The translations under genes were made by a program, and so were the position numbers. From Oscillospiraceae bacterium (lineage in GTDB: Bacteria; Bacillota; Clostridia; Oscillospirales; Oscillospiraceae), in contig JAFRQP010000083.1 of NCBI GenBank assembly GCA_017428565.1, positions 1 to 64,000 of the forward strand: a DNA stretch of 64,000 nt, written 5' to 3'. Each line of letters opens with the position of its first letter. The stretch's first letter is position 1. The notes beneath the pieces were generated by a model that was not told the origin of the DNA, did not search any database, and saw nothing but the letters and a program-made list of their open reading frames with translations. Below are positions 16,116 through 25,010 of this stretch, piece after piece.

Positions 16116-17258
16116 ATGAAAGCGATCATTGCCATTGACTCCTTCAAGGGAAGTCTCAGCTCTCTGCAGGCGGGCGACGCGGTGCGGGAAGGCATCCTTC
16201 GCGTATACAAAGACGCGGTGGTGCAGGTGCGGCCTCTGGCTGACGGCGGTGAGGGCACGGTCGAGGCTCTGACGATCGGCATGGGCGGCGAGCTCCAGAC
16301 CGTCACTGTTACCGGCCCGCTCGGGGAAAAGGCGGAAGCGCAGTACGGCATCCTGGCTGACGGCCTTACGGCCATTGTAGAGATGTCCGCCGCGGCCGGC
16401 ATCACCATGGTCCCGGAAGAGCAGCGCAACCCGCTCTGCACCACCACCTACGGCGTGGGCGAAATGGTCCGCGACGCCATCCGCAAGGGCTGCCGCCACT
16501 TCATCGTGGGCATCGGCGGCAGCGCCACAAACGACGGCGGCGTTGGCATGCTCCAGGCGCTGGGCTACGGGATGCTGGATGAAAACGGCAGGCAGGTGTC
16601 CTTTGGCGCGCAGGGCCTTCAGACGCTCAAGACCATCACCGATGACATGGTGATCCCGGAGCTCAAGGACTGCTCCTTCCGCATCGCCTGCGACGTGACC
16701 AACCCCCTCTGCGGCGAGAGCGGCTGCAGCGCGATCTACGGCCCGCAGAAGGGCGCGACTCCCTCCATGATCCTGCAGATGGACAAATGGCTGAGGAATT
16801 ACGCGGATCTGGCTGCTGCCTTCAATCCCAAGGCCGATCCGGACTACCCCGGCACCGGCGCGGCGGGCGGTCTCGGCTTTGCCTTTTTGAGCTTTACCAA
16901 CGCAGTGCTCGAATCCGGCATCAACATCGTCCTCGATGAGACGAAGCTGGAAGCGTACATCAAGGACGCGGATGTGGTCATCACCGGCGAAGGCCGCCTG
17001 GACGGCCAGACCGTCATGGGCAAGGCGCCCATCGGCGTGGCAAAGATCGCAAAGAAGTTCGGCAAGCCCGTCCTTGCCTTTGCCGGATGTGTGACGCCGG
17101 ATGCGGTCAAGTGCAACGAGCACGGCATCGACGCCTTTTTCCCCATCCTGCGCGGTGTCGTCACTCTGCAGAAGGCCATGGATCCCGCCAACGCCCGCAA
17201 GAATATGGCGGATACGGTGGAACAGGTCTTCCGGCTGATGCATCTATCAATCAAATAA
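16116..17258 (+). CDS. Glycerate kinase (GarK/GlxK family)
   Basis: A 380-residue glycerate kinase, which phosphorylates glycerate for entry into glycolysis. Family signatures are the start MKAIIAIDSFKGSLSSLQA, RPLADGGEGTVEAL, FIVGIGGSATNDGGVGMLQA and the C-terminal VITGEGRLDGQTVMGKAP. The start with AAAGGAACC upstream was chosen over a longer frame running back into the terminator. It forms a unit with the GntP permease 15 bases downstream, and the CdaR-type gene upstream is the likely activator. Confidence 0.95.
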   Translation: MKAIIAIDSFKGSLSSLQAGDAVREGILRVYKDAVVQVRPLADGGEGTVEALTIGMGGELQTVTVTGPLGEKAEAQYGILADGLTAIVEMSAAAGITMVPEEQRNPLCTTTYGVGEMVRDAIRKGCRHFIVGIGGSATNDGGVGMLQALGYGMLDENGRQVSFGAQGLQTLKTITDDMVIPELKDCSFRIACDVTNPLCGESGCSAIYGPQKGATPSMILQMDKWLRNYADLAAAFNPKADPDYPGTGAAGGLGFAFLSFTNAVLESGINIVLDETKLEAYIKDADVVITGEGRLDGQTVMGKAPIGVAKIAKKFGKPVLAFAGCVTPDAVKCNEHGIDAFFPILRGVVTLQKAMDPANARKNMADTVEQVFRLMHLSIK

Positions 17259-17273
17259 GAGAGGGTAAGAAGT

Positions 17274-18536
17274 ATGACAGCTCAATTTTCGACGCTCGGC
17301 GCCCTGATCGGACTTGCAATCGCTATCATTCTCATTATCCGCAAGGTCGCCCCGGCCTACTGCCTGGTCCTGGGTGCGTTCATCGGCGGCCTGATCGGCG
17401 GCGGCGGACTTGCCGACACGGTCAGCACCATGGTCAGCGGCGCGGGCTCCATGATGAGCTCGGTCCTGCGCATTCTTACCAGCGGCATTCTGGCCGGCGC
17501 CCTCATCAAGACCGGCTCCGCCCAGAAGATCGCCGAGACCATCGTGGACAAGCTGGGCCAGAAGCGGGCGATCATGGCCATCTCCATTGCCACCATGATC
17601 ATCTGCGCCGTCGGTGTGTTCATTGATATCTCTGTGATCACCGTGGCCCCCATCGCCCTCGCCATCGGCGAAAAGGCCGGTCTCAGCAAGAGCGGCGTGC
17701 TGCTGGCTATGATCGGCGGCGGCAAGGCCGGCAATATCGTTTCTCCGAACCCCAACACCATCGCCGTGTCCGAGGCTTTTGAACAGCCCCTGACCTCTGT
17801 CATGATGCGCAACATCGTTCCGGCCCTTTTCGCCCTCGTTGTGACCATCCTCCTTGCCAATATGCTGGCGAAGAAGAACAACGATCCCATCACCGCCGCC
17901 GACCTGGAGGGCAGCGACAAGCAGAATCTCCCCGGCTTCCTGTCCGCGATCCTCGGCCCGGTCGTCGTCATTGTGCTGCTGGCCCTGCGCCCCATCTGCG
18001 GCGTCAGCATCGATCCCCTGATCGCCCTGCCTGTGGGCGGCATCGTGAGCGTGCTCGCCACCGGCAACGCAAAGAATCTGGTTTCCTACACCGAGTATGG
18101 TCTCAGCAAGGTCATCGGCGTTTCCATCCTGCTGATCGGCACCGGCACCATCGCCGGCATCATCAAGGCTTCCGCCCTGCAGAGCGATGTGACCAATCTT
18201 TTGGCTGCCATGCACATGCCCGCCTTCATCCTCGCGCCTCTGTCCGGCTTGCTGATGGCCGCGGCAACGGCCTCCACCACCGCGGGCGCCACCGTTGCGG
18301 CCCAGACCTTCTCTTCGGCGCTGCTGTCCGCAGGCGTCCCTGCTCTGGCTGCCGCTGCCATGATCCACGCGGGCGCTACGGTCCTGGATTCTCTGCCCCA
18401 CGGCTCCTTCTTCCATGCCACCGGCGGCAGTGTCGGCATGAGCATCTCCAGGCGGATGAAGCTCATCCCCTATGAAGCCTTCGTCGGTCTCACAAGCACC
18501 GTCGTCGCCGTTGTGATCTATTTGATCGCCGGCTGA
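17274..18536 (+). CDS. GntP-family permease, probably glycerate importer
   Basis: A 420-residue membrane protein with about 12 segments belonging to the gluconate/glycerate GntP family. Conserved stretches include GVFIDISVITVAPIALAIG, LAMIGGGKAGNIVSPNPNT and SLPHGSFFHATGGSVGMSI. It follows glycerate kinase closely with GAGAGGGT as ribosome site. Uptake of glycerate or a related sugar acid follows from the operon context. It is followed by a strong terminator. Confidence 0.92.
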   Translation: MTAQFSTLGALIGLAIAIILIIRKVAPAYCLVLGAFIGGLIGGGGLADTVSTMVSGAGSMMSSVLRILTSGILAGALIKTGSAQKIAETIVDKLGQKRAIMAISIATMIICAVGVFIDISVITVAPIALAIGEKAGLSKSGVLLAMIGGGKAGNIVSPNPNTIAVSEAFEQPLTSVMMRNIVPALFALVVTILLANMLAKKNNDPITAADLEGSDKQNLPGFLSAILGPVVVIVLLALRPICGVSIDPLIALPVGGIVSVLATGNAKNLVSYTEYGLSKVIGVSILLIGTGTIAGIIKASALQSDVTNLLAAMHMPAFILAPLSGLLMAAATASTTAGATVAAQTFSSALLSAGVPALAAAAMIHAGATVLDSLPHGSFFHATGGSVGMSISRRMKLIPYEAFVGLTSTVVAVVIYLIAG

Positions 18537-18566
18537 TCAAGTTCATCAGGCAAGCGTTACGGAAAA

Positions 18567-18620
18567 GCACCCCGTTTGTCAGACAGTACGGGTTACCGCT
18601 GACAAATGGGGTGCTGTTTT
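18567..18620 (+). terminator. Terminator after the glycerate operon
   Basis: A 16-bp perfect stem GCACCCCGTTTGTCAG / CTGACAAATGGGGTGC (one G-T type mismatch aside) with a 16-base loop, followed by TGTTTT. Confidence 0.85.
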
Positions 18621-18748
18621 CAGCAAGAGAGGTACCTGGCAGGGATACACAGGGGGATGGAAGCGCAGCGGCGCGCAATTCGGAGGCTTCCTGCGCCTCG
18701 CTTCGATCCCGCTTCTGGATGCTCGCCATATCATTTTCCTGCCATGGC

Positions 18749-18777
18749 TTGACATTTTTTGCATTCGTGTGTAGGCT
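18749..18777 (+). promoter_or_regulatory. Candidate promoter of the SGNH hydrolase
   Basis: A consensus TTGACA is followed after 17 bases by TAGGCT, a weak -10. The start codon is about 87 bases further on. Confidence 0.4.
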
Positions 18778-18863
18778 TAGAGGAGAAAACAGCTGCAGTT
18801 TGGCATCCGACCCTGTGAATCAAGGGCCCTCCACAAGAGCGGCGGGAGAAAAGAGGAGAAAAA

Positions 18864-19502
18864 ATGCAGAAAAACATTCTTTGCTATGGCGATTCCAATA
18901 CCTGGGGCTATATCCCGGGTACCGGCGAGCGCTATGCGCCTGAGGTCCGCTGGCCCGGCGTTCTGGCCGCCGCGCTGGGGGAGGGGTATCATATCAGCGA
19001 GGACGGGCTGAACGGACGCACCACGAGCTTTGATTTCCCCTGGGCGGATTGCCGCAACGGGCAGACCGGCCTGCCGTATGCGCTCCTTTCGCAGCGTCCG
19101 CTGGACCTGCTGATCATCTCCCTGGGGATCAATGACCTGAATGTGGTAGACGCGGCCTTTTCGGCCAGGAGCGCTGCCGGACTCATCCGCAGGACACGGA
19201 TGCTCCAGGCGGTGCCGGATGCGTGTACACGGATCTTCCGGGATGAAACGAGAATCCTGATCGTTGCCCCGGCGCCGGTGCTCTCGGATTTTGACCAAAG
19301 GTTCAACCAGGTATATTATGCCGAGTCCTGCCTGTTGGCGGATCGCTATCGGGAGATGGCGGAGGAAAACGGAGTCGAATACCTGAACGCCGGAGACTAT
19401 GCCGTGGCTTCCCCTGTAGACTGCGTCCATTATACGCCGGAGTCCCACCGGAACCTGGGCCTCGCCATAGCCCGGAAGGTCCGGGAGATGCTGGGCGACT
19501 GA
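18864..19502 (+). CDS. SGNH/GDSL-type esterase
   Basis: A 212-residue SGNH hydrolase. All four blocks are visible: ILCYGDSNTWGY (nucleophile serine, block I), GLNGRTTSFD (glycine, block II), ISLGINDL (asparagine, block III) and DCVHYTPESHRN (Asp-x-x-His, block V). There is no signal peptide, so it acts in the cytoplasm, probably as an arylesterase-like carbohydrate or acyl esterase. The start has AAAGAGGAG upstream. It stands alone between terminators, so context does not reveal a substrate. Confidence 0.92.
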   Translation: MQKNILCYGDSNTWGYIPGTGERYAPEVRWPGVLAAALGEGYHISEDGLNGRTTSFDFPWADCRNGQTGLPYALLSQRPLDLLIISLGINDLNVVDAAFSARSAAGLIRRTRMLQAVPDACTRIFRDETRILIVAPAPVLSDFDQRFNQVYYAESCLLADRYREMAEENGVEYLNAGDYAVASPVDCVHYTPESHRNLGLAIARKVREMLGD

Positions 19503-19529
19503 TCGGATCACCCGGAAGTGAAAAAGAGA

Positions 19530-19569
19530 AAACAGCCGAAGCCGGGAGAGTTCCCGGCTTCGGCTGTTT
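19530..19569. terminator. Terminator after the SGNH hydrolase
   Basis: An 18-bp perfect stem AAACAGCCGAAGCCGGGA / TCCCGGCTTCGGCTGTTT with a four-base loop; A and T tracts on both ends let it work in both directions. Confidence 0.9.
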
Positions 19570-19599
19570 GGCGCTTTCGGCTGTGTCCTTCTCGTCCGA

Positions 19600-19683
19600 T
19601 CATCGCTGATTCGTTTTTCGGTATTCTCCCGGGGTCAGGCCGGTCTGACGGCGAAAGACCGCGGTGAAATAGCTCTGGTCGCG
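19600..19683 (-). pseudogene. C-terminal remnant of an AraC-family regulator
   Basis: On the minus strand the last 27 codons read DQSYFTAVFRRQTGLTPGEY then RKTNQR and a stop. This is the second helix-turn-helix end of AraC/XylS regulators (SYFTKVFKK..G.TP.EYR). The frame upstream turns into antisense of the GH3 remnant, so everything before DQSYF has been lost. Together with the GH3 remnant it marks a deletion in a formerly divergent AraC/GH3 pair. Confidence 0.75.
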
Positions 19684-20911
19684 GTGCTGACCGGGCAGCG
19701 CACGCCCTCCGGCAAGCTGGCCGTGACCTGGCCGAAGTGCTATGCGGATATCCCCTTTGGCAGCGAATTCGGCCCTTATGCGCCCGATGCCGATCACGCC
19801 CTCTATCGCGAGGGGATCTATGTGGGCTATCGCTATTTTGACAGCTTCGGCGTCACGCCGCGTTATGCCTTCGGCTACGGCAAAAGCTATACGGACTTCT
19901 CGCTGGAAACCAAGGCCGTTGAGCTTATTGGGACAGATGTACAGCTCTCCGTTACGGTCGCGAATACAGGAATGACTTTCTGTGGGATAGAAGTCGTGCA
20001 GGTCTACGTCAGCTGCCCGCAGGGCGATCTGGTCAAGGAGTTCCAGCGTCTCGCCGCTTTCGGCAAGACGCAGCTGCTGGCCCCCGGCGCGTCGGAGACG
20101 CTAACCCTGCGCTTCCCCCTTTCGACGCTATCCAGCTACGACGAAAAGACTGCGGAGACCTGTCTGGAAGTCGGAAACTACATCCTCCGTGTGGGCGATT
20201 CCTCCCGGAATACCGTCCCCGCGGCCAGACTGAGGCTTGCGGAGCGGGTGGCGCTCAGCCGTCACAGGAATCTCTGCGCGGCCGTCAAGACCGTGCAGGA
20301 GCTGCAGGCTGCTGCACCCAGAGAGGAACCCCTTCCCGCGGATTTGACCGTTCTGACCATCGACCCCAAGCTGTTCCGGACGGTGGAATACAGCCATGCG
20401 CCGAAGCAAGAAGCCCTGTCGGAGAAGACAAGGGCTACTCTTGACAGCTTCACCGCCGAGGACATGGTCAAGTTCTGCGCGGGCACGGGCCTTTTCGGAG
20501 AGAGCAGAGGCTTTCGCGTCCCCGGCGCGGTGGGGCACACGACCCCGGACTATCTGGACCGGGGGATCCCCAATCGTGAGCTCTGCGACAGCCCGGCCGA
20601 AAGCTGTTATGTCCGCCTACAATAAGATCAACGGGGTCTACTGCGCCAACAACCGGGAGCTCTGCACCCACATCCTCCGCGGCGAGTGGGGCTTTGACGG
20701 CCTCGTGATGACCGACTGGCTCTCCACCGGGGAAGACCGGGCCGACGAGGCGGGCTGCCTCAACGCGGGCGTGGATCTCATCATGCCCGGCGGCAAGAAG
20801 GTGGTGAAGGCGCTGCTGAATGCGGTCAAAGACGGCCGCCTCAGGCTTGAGACCCTTCGCCTGAGCTGCGGCAGGGTGCTGGAGCAGCTTTTGGAAAAGG
20901 ACCGGGGATAA
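19684..20911 (+). pseudogene. Broken GH3 beta-glycosidase with permuted domains
   Basis: The first part (frame to 20625) reads RTPSGKLAVTWPKCYADIPF, GIYVGYRYFDSFGVTPRYAFGYG and a fibronectin-III-like domain, then reaches the start of the barrel (GIPNRELCDSPAE). The frame then breaks and a second part continues in another frame with AVMSAYNKINGVYCANNREL, WGFDGLVMTDWLSTGEDRAD and DLIMPGG to a stop at 20911. About 200 residues of barrel between the two parts and all of the protein before RTPSG are missing. The intact homologue with the same domain order is at 44387-46810. The catalytic aspartate (MTDW) remains but the gene cannot make an active enzyme. Confidence 0.88.
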
Positions 20912-20980
20912 GGCGCGGACGCCCCTTGCCGACAAAACAGCCGCAGCGAAAGCCGCCCGCGTGCTGCAATAATCGGACGA

Positions 20981-21026
20981 ATACCCTATTATCCCTCTCG
21001 CTTTTTCCGGGATAATAGGGTATAAT
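20981..21026 (+). promoter_or_regulatory. Palindromic operator with promoter
   Basis: A perfect 15-bp inverted repeat ATACCCTATTATCCC / GGGATAATAGGGTAT with a 13-base spacer. Its right arm runs into a consensus TATAAT (21021-21026), about 75 bases before the PNPOx-like start. The overlap with the -10 box suggests a repressor site, or it may be a hairpin serving the upstream relic. No matching regulator is obvious. Confidence 0.6.
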
Positions 21027-21101
21027 CATGTCAGAATCCGGAGAAGAGGACGGAGAACGGAAAAAGGCGCAAAACAAATTGAAATACAAGGAGAGCGCAT
21101 C

Positions 21102-21503
21102 ATGGAAAACGTGGAAAAGGTCTATCAGTTTCTCGACAGCGCGCAAACCTATTACCTGGCGACAGTAGAAGGCGATCAACCCCGGGTGAGACCCTTCGGC
21201 ACGGCTCTGCTTTTCGACGGGAAGCTCTACATTCAAACCGGTAAGGTCAAGAACGTGTCCAGGCAGCTTGCGGCGAATCCCAAAGCGGAGATTTGCGCGT
21301 TCCAGGGCGGCAAGTGGCTGCGCGTGGCCGGCGAACTCGTCAACGACGACAATCACGAGGCGAAGGTCGCCATGCTGGAAAAGCTGCCCAGCCTGAAGGC
21401 CATGTACAGCGCCGACGATGACAATATGCAGATGCTGTATTTCAAGAATGCGGAGGCGACCTTCAGTTCCTTTGCCGAAGCGCCCGAAACGCTCCGGTTT
21501 TAG
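21102..21503 (+). CDS. Pyridoxamine 5'-phosphate oxidase-like flavin-binding protein
   Basis: A 133-residue split-barrel protein of the PNPOx-like family. It starts ENVEKVYQFLDSAQTYYLAT and has QPRVRPFGTALLFDGKLYIQT and NPKAEICAFQGGKWLRVAG, typical of small FMN- or F420-binding reductases of anaerobes. True PdxH features are absent. The start follows AAGGAGAG. It is flanked by a palindromic promoter and a strong terminator, so it is a single-gene unit. The substrate is unknown. Confidence 0.9.
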   Translation: MENVEKVYQFLDSAQTYYLATVEGDQPRVRPFGTALLFDGKLYIQTGKVKNVSRQLAANPKAEICAFQGGKWLRVAGELVNDDNHEAKVAMLEKLPSLKAMYSADDDNMQMLYFKNAEATFSSFAEAPETLRF

Positions 21504-21555
21504 AAAGTACGAACCAGGTCTTCTCTTGGAGAAGCCTGTGGCTCACGCAGCGCCG

Positions 21556-21608
21556 AAACTGCCCCGGGAGAGTGGAACCCCTTTTGTTCCGCCCTCCCGG
21601 GGCAGTTT
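21556..21608 (+). terminator. Terminator after the PNPOx-like gene
   Basis: A 15-bp perfect stem AAACTGCCCCGGGAG / CTCCCGGGGCAGTTT with a 23-base loop, followed by TCTTTTT. Confidence 0.85.
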
Positions 21609-21622
21609 TCTTTTTCCAATCG

Positions 21623-21816
21623 CTATTTCTTTTTCGCGGCCCGGCACAGCATATAGCCTGCCCACCCGATCCCTTCATTCACAAGCAGCAGAAGCAGCAG
21701 CAAGGCTCCAAGATCATCGTCGATCTGCACGGTGGCGTCAATGAGCCGGATTAAGAGCGGGAAACGATCAGCATGATCGCAAGGGTCGAGAGAAGATAGA
21801 CGGTCTTTTTCATCAT
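21623..21816 (-). pseudogene. Small two-segment membrane protein with a frameshift
   Basis: On the minus strand MMKKTVYLLSTLAIMLIVSRS ends in a stop, but shifting the frame near codon 18 continues as FPLLIRLIDATVQIDDDLGA, LLLLLLLVNEG and IGWAGYMLCRAAKKK to a stop at 21623. The 194-nt length is one base short of 65 codons. The two halves together look like a credible double-membrane-segment protein with a basic tail. It starts 11 bases after corA ends, so it was probably translated with it. A sequencing error is possible. Confidence 0.55.
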
Positions 21817-21826
21817 GATGCCATCA

Positions 21827-22750
21827 TCAAAGCCACTTTTTCTTTTTGAACAGGATCAGGCAATATGCGACGATCGCAACGCTCAAGACAATGACAGCGG
21901 GGTAGCCGAAACGCCATTCCAATTCCGGCATATAGCGGAAATTCATCCCGTACCAGCCGGCGATGAGCGTAAGCGGCATGAAAATCGTGGTGACGACCGT
22001 GAGCAGCGTCATGATCCGGTTCTGACGTACCTCCAGCTGGGCGTCATAAAGATCCCGTACCTGCATCGTGTAATCGCGCAGGGAAGCCGCGGTGCTGTGC
22101 CGCCGGGTCATATAGTTCATAAACAGGTGGATATAGCGCAGATTCTCCTCCCGGAAGAAGCCGTTTTCGTTCTCCTCCAGCTCCTGGGTCATGTCGATGA
22201 TCTGCTCATAGTGCACCAGCAGCCTGCGGAGATTACTGCGGATCTCGTTGACACGCGCCAGATCCCCCTGGCCCTGCGAGGACAGGATCGTATCCTCGAT
22301 CTGATTCAGCTCGTCCTCATAGCGCTCCATGATCGCGAGGTCTCGGACCACGATCTGCTCCAGAAAATCGTGCAGGAAGCGTTCCAGACTCGGCTCCCGC
22401 CAGCGCTTCGTGCGGCGGATGGATTGGACCATCTGTTCCGCCTTGCCGCTGTCATCGATGAAAACGATGCCCTTTTCATCCAGGGCATAGGCGAAGCAGA
22501 ATTCGTTTTCTTCCAGATTCTCCCGGTCGGGGATCTGAAAAGTCCCGGTCAGCGAGTCGAAGTTGACCTCGGCCTTCGTGTTGTGAATGTTCCGGGCGTC
22601 CAGATCCAGCTCGATGCCCATATCGAAGCTCTCCCGCTCCCGTTCCCATTCCGGCGTTGTCAAAATCGCAGCATACTGCATGTCCTTTCTGTCAAGAATG
22701 TCAGCCCTGGAACAGGGCTGCACCGTTTCTGCCAAAAGATAATAGCTCAT
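21827..22750 (-). CDS. corA: CorA-family magnesium/metal channel
   Basis: A 307-residue CorA-type divalent metal channel of the inner membrane. The long cytoplasmic alpha-helical domain (about residues 80-245) is followed by two C-terminal membrane segments separated by WYGMNF, which contains the GMN selectivity motif. The C-terminus is strongly basic (FKKKKWL). The start with GAAAGGAAG upstream was chosen over a frame extending 15 codons further. Mg2+ is the most likely ion; Co2+ or Zn2+ export cannot be excluded. Confidence 0.93.
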   Translation of the reverse strand: MSYYLLAETVQPCSRADILDRKDMQYAAILTTPEWERERESFDMGIELDLDARNIHNTKAEVNFDSLTGTFQIPDRENLEENEFCFAYALDEKGIVFIDDSGKAEQMVQSIRRTKRWREPSLERFLHDFLEQIVVRDLAIMERYEDELNQIEDTILSSQGQGDLARVNEIRSNLRRLLVHYEQIIDMTQELEENENGFFREENLRYIHLFMNYMTRRHSTAASLRDYTMQVRDLYDAQLEVRQNRIMTLLTVVTTIFMPLTLIAGWYGMNFRYMPELEWRFGYPAVIVLSVAIVAYCLILFKKKKWL

Positions 22751-22870
22751 GGATCCATCTTCCTTTCTTGATTTTCCCGGAGCAGAATAACACAAACCGG
22801 ATCGTCTGACCAGCCCGGATTTGGATTCTTCCTGCCGGCCGGCGGCTGCTTGTCTGTTCTGAGCGGCCCC

Positions 22871-23395
22871 TTACAGGCCGTAGATCTGCCGCAGGCTCTC
22901 CGGCATGGAAGCGAACATCATCCGAACGATGCTCTCGGCGGGGCTGATGTTGTCCTGCAGCACCCACTCCCGCGTCATGCCAACCGTGCCATAGCAGTAC
23001 AAGCGAATGCTGTATCTCAATTGGGTGTCCAGCTGTTCGACGCCCAGCTTTTCCTTTGCCAGCCGGGTATAGCGGTCAACAAAATACTCCAGCATGTACT
23101 GCCAGAGCGCGTTCTGGGAGGAATCCTCATAGGCCCGGCGATAAAACAGCATCTCCTGCCGCATTTTGTTCATGCCCGCCGCGGCGGACTCCACCGAGAG
23201 AATATCCGTGCTGTCCGCGTCCTGGAAGAAGATCCAGGCCACCAGATCGTATTTGTCCTGAAAATGGTAGTAGAAAGTGGGCCGCTCGATCTCCGCCTCC
23301 CGGCAGATCTCCGTTACCCGGATCTTGTCCAGAGGCTTTTTCACCAGCAATCGCTTCATCGCCGCCGCAATCCACAGCTTTGTCCGCTCCGCCAT
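22871..23395 (-). CDS. TetR/AcrR-family regulator
   Basis: A 174-residue TetR-type repressor. The N-terminal helix-turn-helix reads KIRVTEICREAEIERPTFYYHF with the usual DKYDL continuation. The C-terminal ligand domain is short and resembles the TetR_C_8/YxaF-like group often seen in Firmicutes. The ATG at 23395 has GGAG six bases upstream; an in-frame TTG four codons earlier is less likely. It is divergent from the nitroreductase at 23524 and probably controls it together with the radical SAM gene. Confidence 0.92.
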   Translation of the reverse strand: MAERTKLWIAAAMKRLLVKKPLDKIRVTEICREAEIERPTFYYHFQDKYDLVAWIFFQDADSTDILSVESAAAGMNKMRQEMLFYRRAYEDSSQNALWQYMLEYFVDRYTRLAKEKLGVEQLDTQLRYSIRLYCYGTVGMTREWVLQDNISPAESIVRMMFASMPESLRQIYGL

Positions 23396-23523
23396 ACGCC
23401 GCTCCAATCTAACAAAAAGTAAAATCTGTATGGTTTTCTTACTGAATTATACTTCTGTATGTGGAAAAGTGCAAGCCTTTTTGATAGGATAAAGCCAGAA
23501 AAACAAGAAAGGAAGTTTTGTTG

Positions 23524-24048
23524 ATGACATTTATGGAACTGGCCCAAAACCGCTACTCTGAGCGCTTCTTTGACTCCCGCCCGGTGGAGGACGAAAAGCT
23601 GCGGCAGATCCTGGAGGCGGGGCGCATCGTGCCCACCGCCTGCAACTATCAGCCTCAGCGCTTCTACGTGATGCGCAGCCCCGAAGCCCTTGAAAAGGTG
23701 AAGAGCGTGACGCCCTTTCACTACAACGCCCCGCTGGTGCTGCTGGTCTGCTACGATTTAAATACGGTCTGGAAGCAGCCGCGGGATCGGATGTTCCGCA
23801 ACTACAATTCCGGCGAGCAGGACGCCAGCATCGCCGCCACCACCATGATGTACGAGGCGGAGGAGCTGGGCGTGCACAGCGTGTGGCTCCGGGGCTTTGA
23901 CGCCCAAACGGTGGCGGAGACCTTTGAACTGCCGGAGCATATCATCCCGGTGATGATGTTCGCCATGGGCTACCCGTCCGAGCGCAGCAAGCCCAACGCC
24001 TGGCACTTTAAGCGCATGCCGTTGGACGCCTTCGTCACGGAGCTGTAG
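23524..24048 (+). CDS. Nitroreductase-family FMN oxidoreductase
   Basis: A 174-residue nitroreductase. It begins with the FMN-binding text NRYSERFFDSRPVEDEKLRQILEAGRIVPTA (shown here as NRYSERFFDSRPVEDEK and the following helix) and has the family C-terminal HIIPVMMFAMGYPSE. These enzymes reduce nitro compounds, quinones or enones with NAD(P)H. The start at 23524 follows AGGAAG by eight bases. The radical SAM gene begins 12 bases after its stop, so both are likely one unit under the divergent TetR. Confidence 0.92.
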   Translation: MTFMELAQNRYSERFFDSRPVEDEKLRQILEAGRIVPTACNYQPQRFYVMRSPEALEKVKSVTPFHYNAPLVLLVCYDLNTVWKQPRDRMFRNYNSGEQDASIAATTMMYEAEELGVHSVWLRGFDAQTVAETFELPEHIIPVMMFAMGYPSERSKPNAWHFKRMPLDAFVTEL

Positions 24049-24059
24049 GGGGAAGAGGC

Positions 24060-24941
24060 GTGCATTACACCGGAACCCTGTATCGAAACCCCTATGAGCC
24101 GCCCTCTCCCATGCTGGAGATCACCCAGGGCTGCACCCACAACGCCTGCAAGTTCTGCACCATGTACAAGGACGTGCCCTTTCGTATGTCTCCGCTGGAA
24201 TGGGTAGAGGAGGATCTGCGGGAGATCGCCTCCTGGGCGCCCGATACCCGGCGGCTGCAGCTGATCGGGGCGGACCCCTTCTGCATGAGCTTTTCCCGGC
24301 TGGACCGCATCTGCGATCTGGTGCATCAATATCTGCCCCAAGTAAAGATCATGACCATGGCCGCGCGGGTGGACAACGTGAAGAACAAGACCGTGGAGGA
24401 GCTGCGCATCCTGCGGGAAAAAGGCATGGCGGAGGTCAACCTGGGCGTGGAGAGCGGCGACGACTGGACCTTGGAGCGCATCAACAAGGGCTATCACGCC
24501 GCCGACATTCTGGAGCAGACCCGCAAGCTGGACCAGGCGGGCATCGCCTACTGGATGACCTTCCTCAACGGCGTGGCCGGGCGGGAGCACAGCCGCGAAC
24601 ACGCCCTGCACTCCGCCGAGATCTTCAGCCAATGCCATCCCACTGTCGTGGGCACGGGCGGCCTGACGCTCTTCCCCGGCACCCCGCTGCTGGAAGAGGC
24701 GCGGCGCGGCGAGTTTGAACCGCTGACTGAGAAGGAAATGCTGGAAGAGCTGAAGCTCTTCGCGGAGAACCTAAACTGCGACTGCGCCTTTATCACGCAC
24801 CATACGATCTCCGGCGCCAATCTCACCGGGCCGGACTTCCTGGGCCGGAAAGAGAAGATCGTGGCCGCCCTGCAAAACAGCATCGACCACGGCGATCTGG
24901 AGCGCATGGCCGCCATCCGCAGAGGCAAGCGGACGCTGTAA
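24060..24941 (+). CDS. Radical SAM protein of unknown substrate
   Basis: A 293-residue radical SAM enzyme. The cluster motif is GCTHNACKFCTMY near residue 24, with spacing Cx4Cx2C that is typical of the COG1032-like subgroup with the text C.HN.C.FC.MYKD.PFR. Other family features are VNLGVESGDD (SAM binding) and GTGGLTLFPGTPLL. There is no B12-binding or extra cluster domain. The start is GTG with GGGGGAAGAGG upstream, overlapping a unit with the nitroreductase. It ends before a strong terminator. The substrate is unknown. Confidence 0.92.
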   Translation: MHYTGTLYRNPYEPPSPMLEITQGCTHNACKFCTMYKDVPFRMSPLEWVEEDLREIASWAPDTRRLQLIGADPFCMSFSRLDRICDLVHQYLPQVKIMTMAARVDNVKNKTVEELRILREKGMAEVNLGVESGDDWTLERINKGYHAADILEQTRKLDQAGIAYWMTFLNGVAGREHSREHALHSAEIFSQCHPTVVGTGGLTLFPGTPLLEEARRGEFEPLTEKEMLEELKLFAENLNCDCAFITHHTISGANLTGPDFLGRKEKIVAALQNSIDHGDLERMAAIRRGKRTL

Positions 24942-24971
24942 AGCATCTTCCGCCTGAAGGCGCAACAAAGC

Positions 24972-25010
24972 AAAAGAGCAGAGCTGTATTGGATACAGCT
25001 CTGCTCTTTT
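24972..25010. terminator. Terminator after the radical SAM gene
   Basis: An 18-bp perfect stem AAAAGAGCAGAGCTGTAT / ATACAGCTCTGCTCTTTT with a three-base loop. Confidence 0.92.

Larger units (their letters stand above)
18537..18863. other. Intergenic region with terminator and promoter
   Basis: The first 85 bases hold the GntP terminator. The rest has no supported gene and contains a candidate promoter at 18749-18777 for the SGNH hydrolase. Confidence 0.55.
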
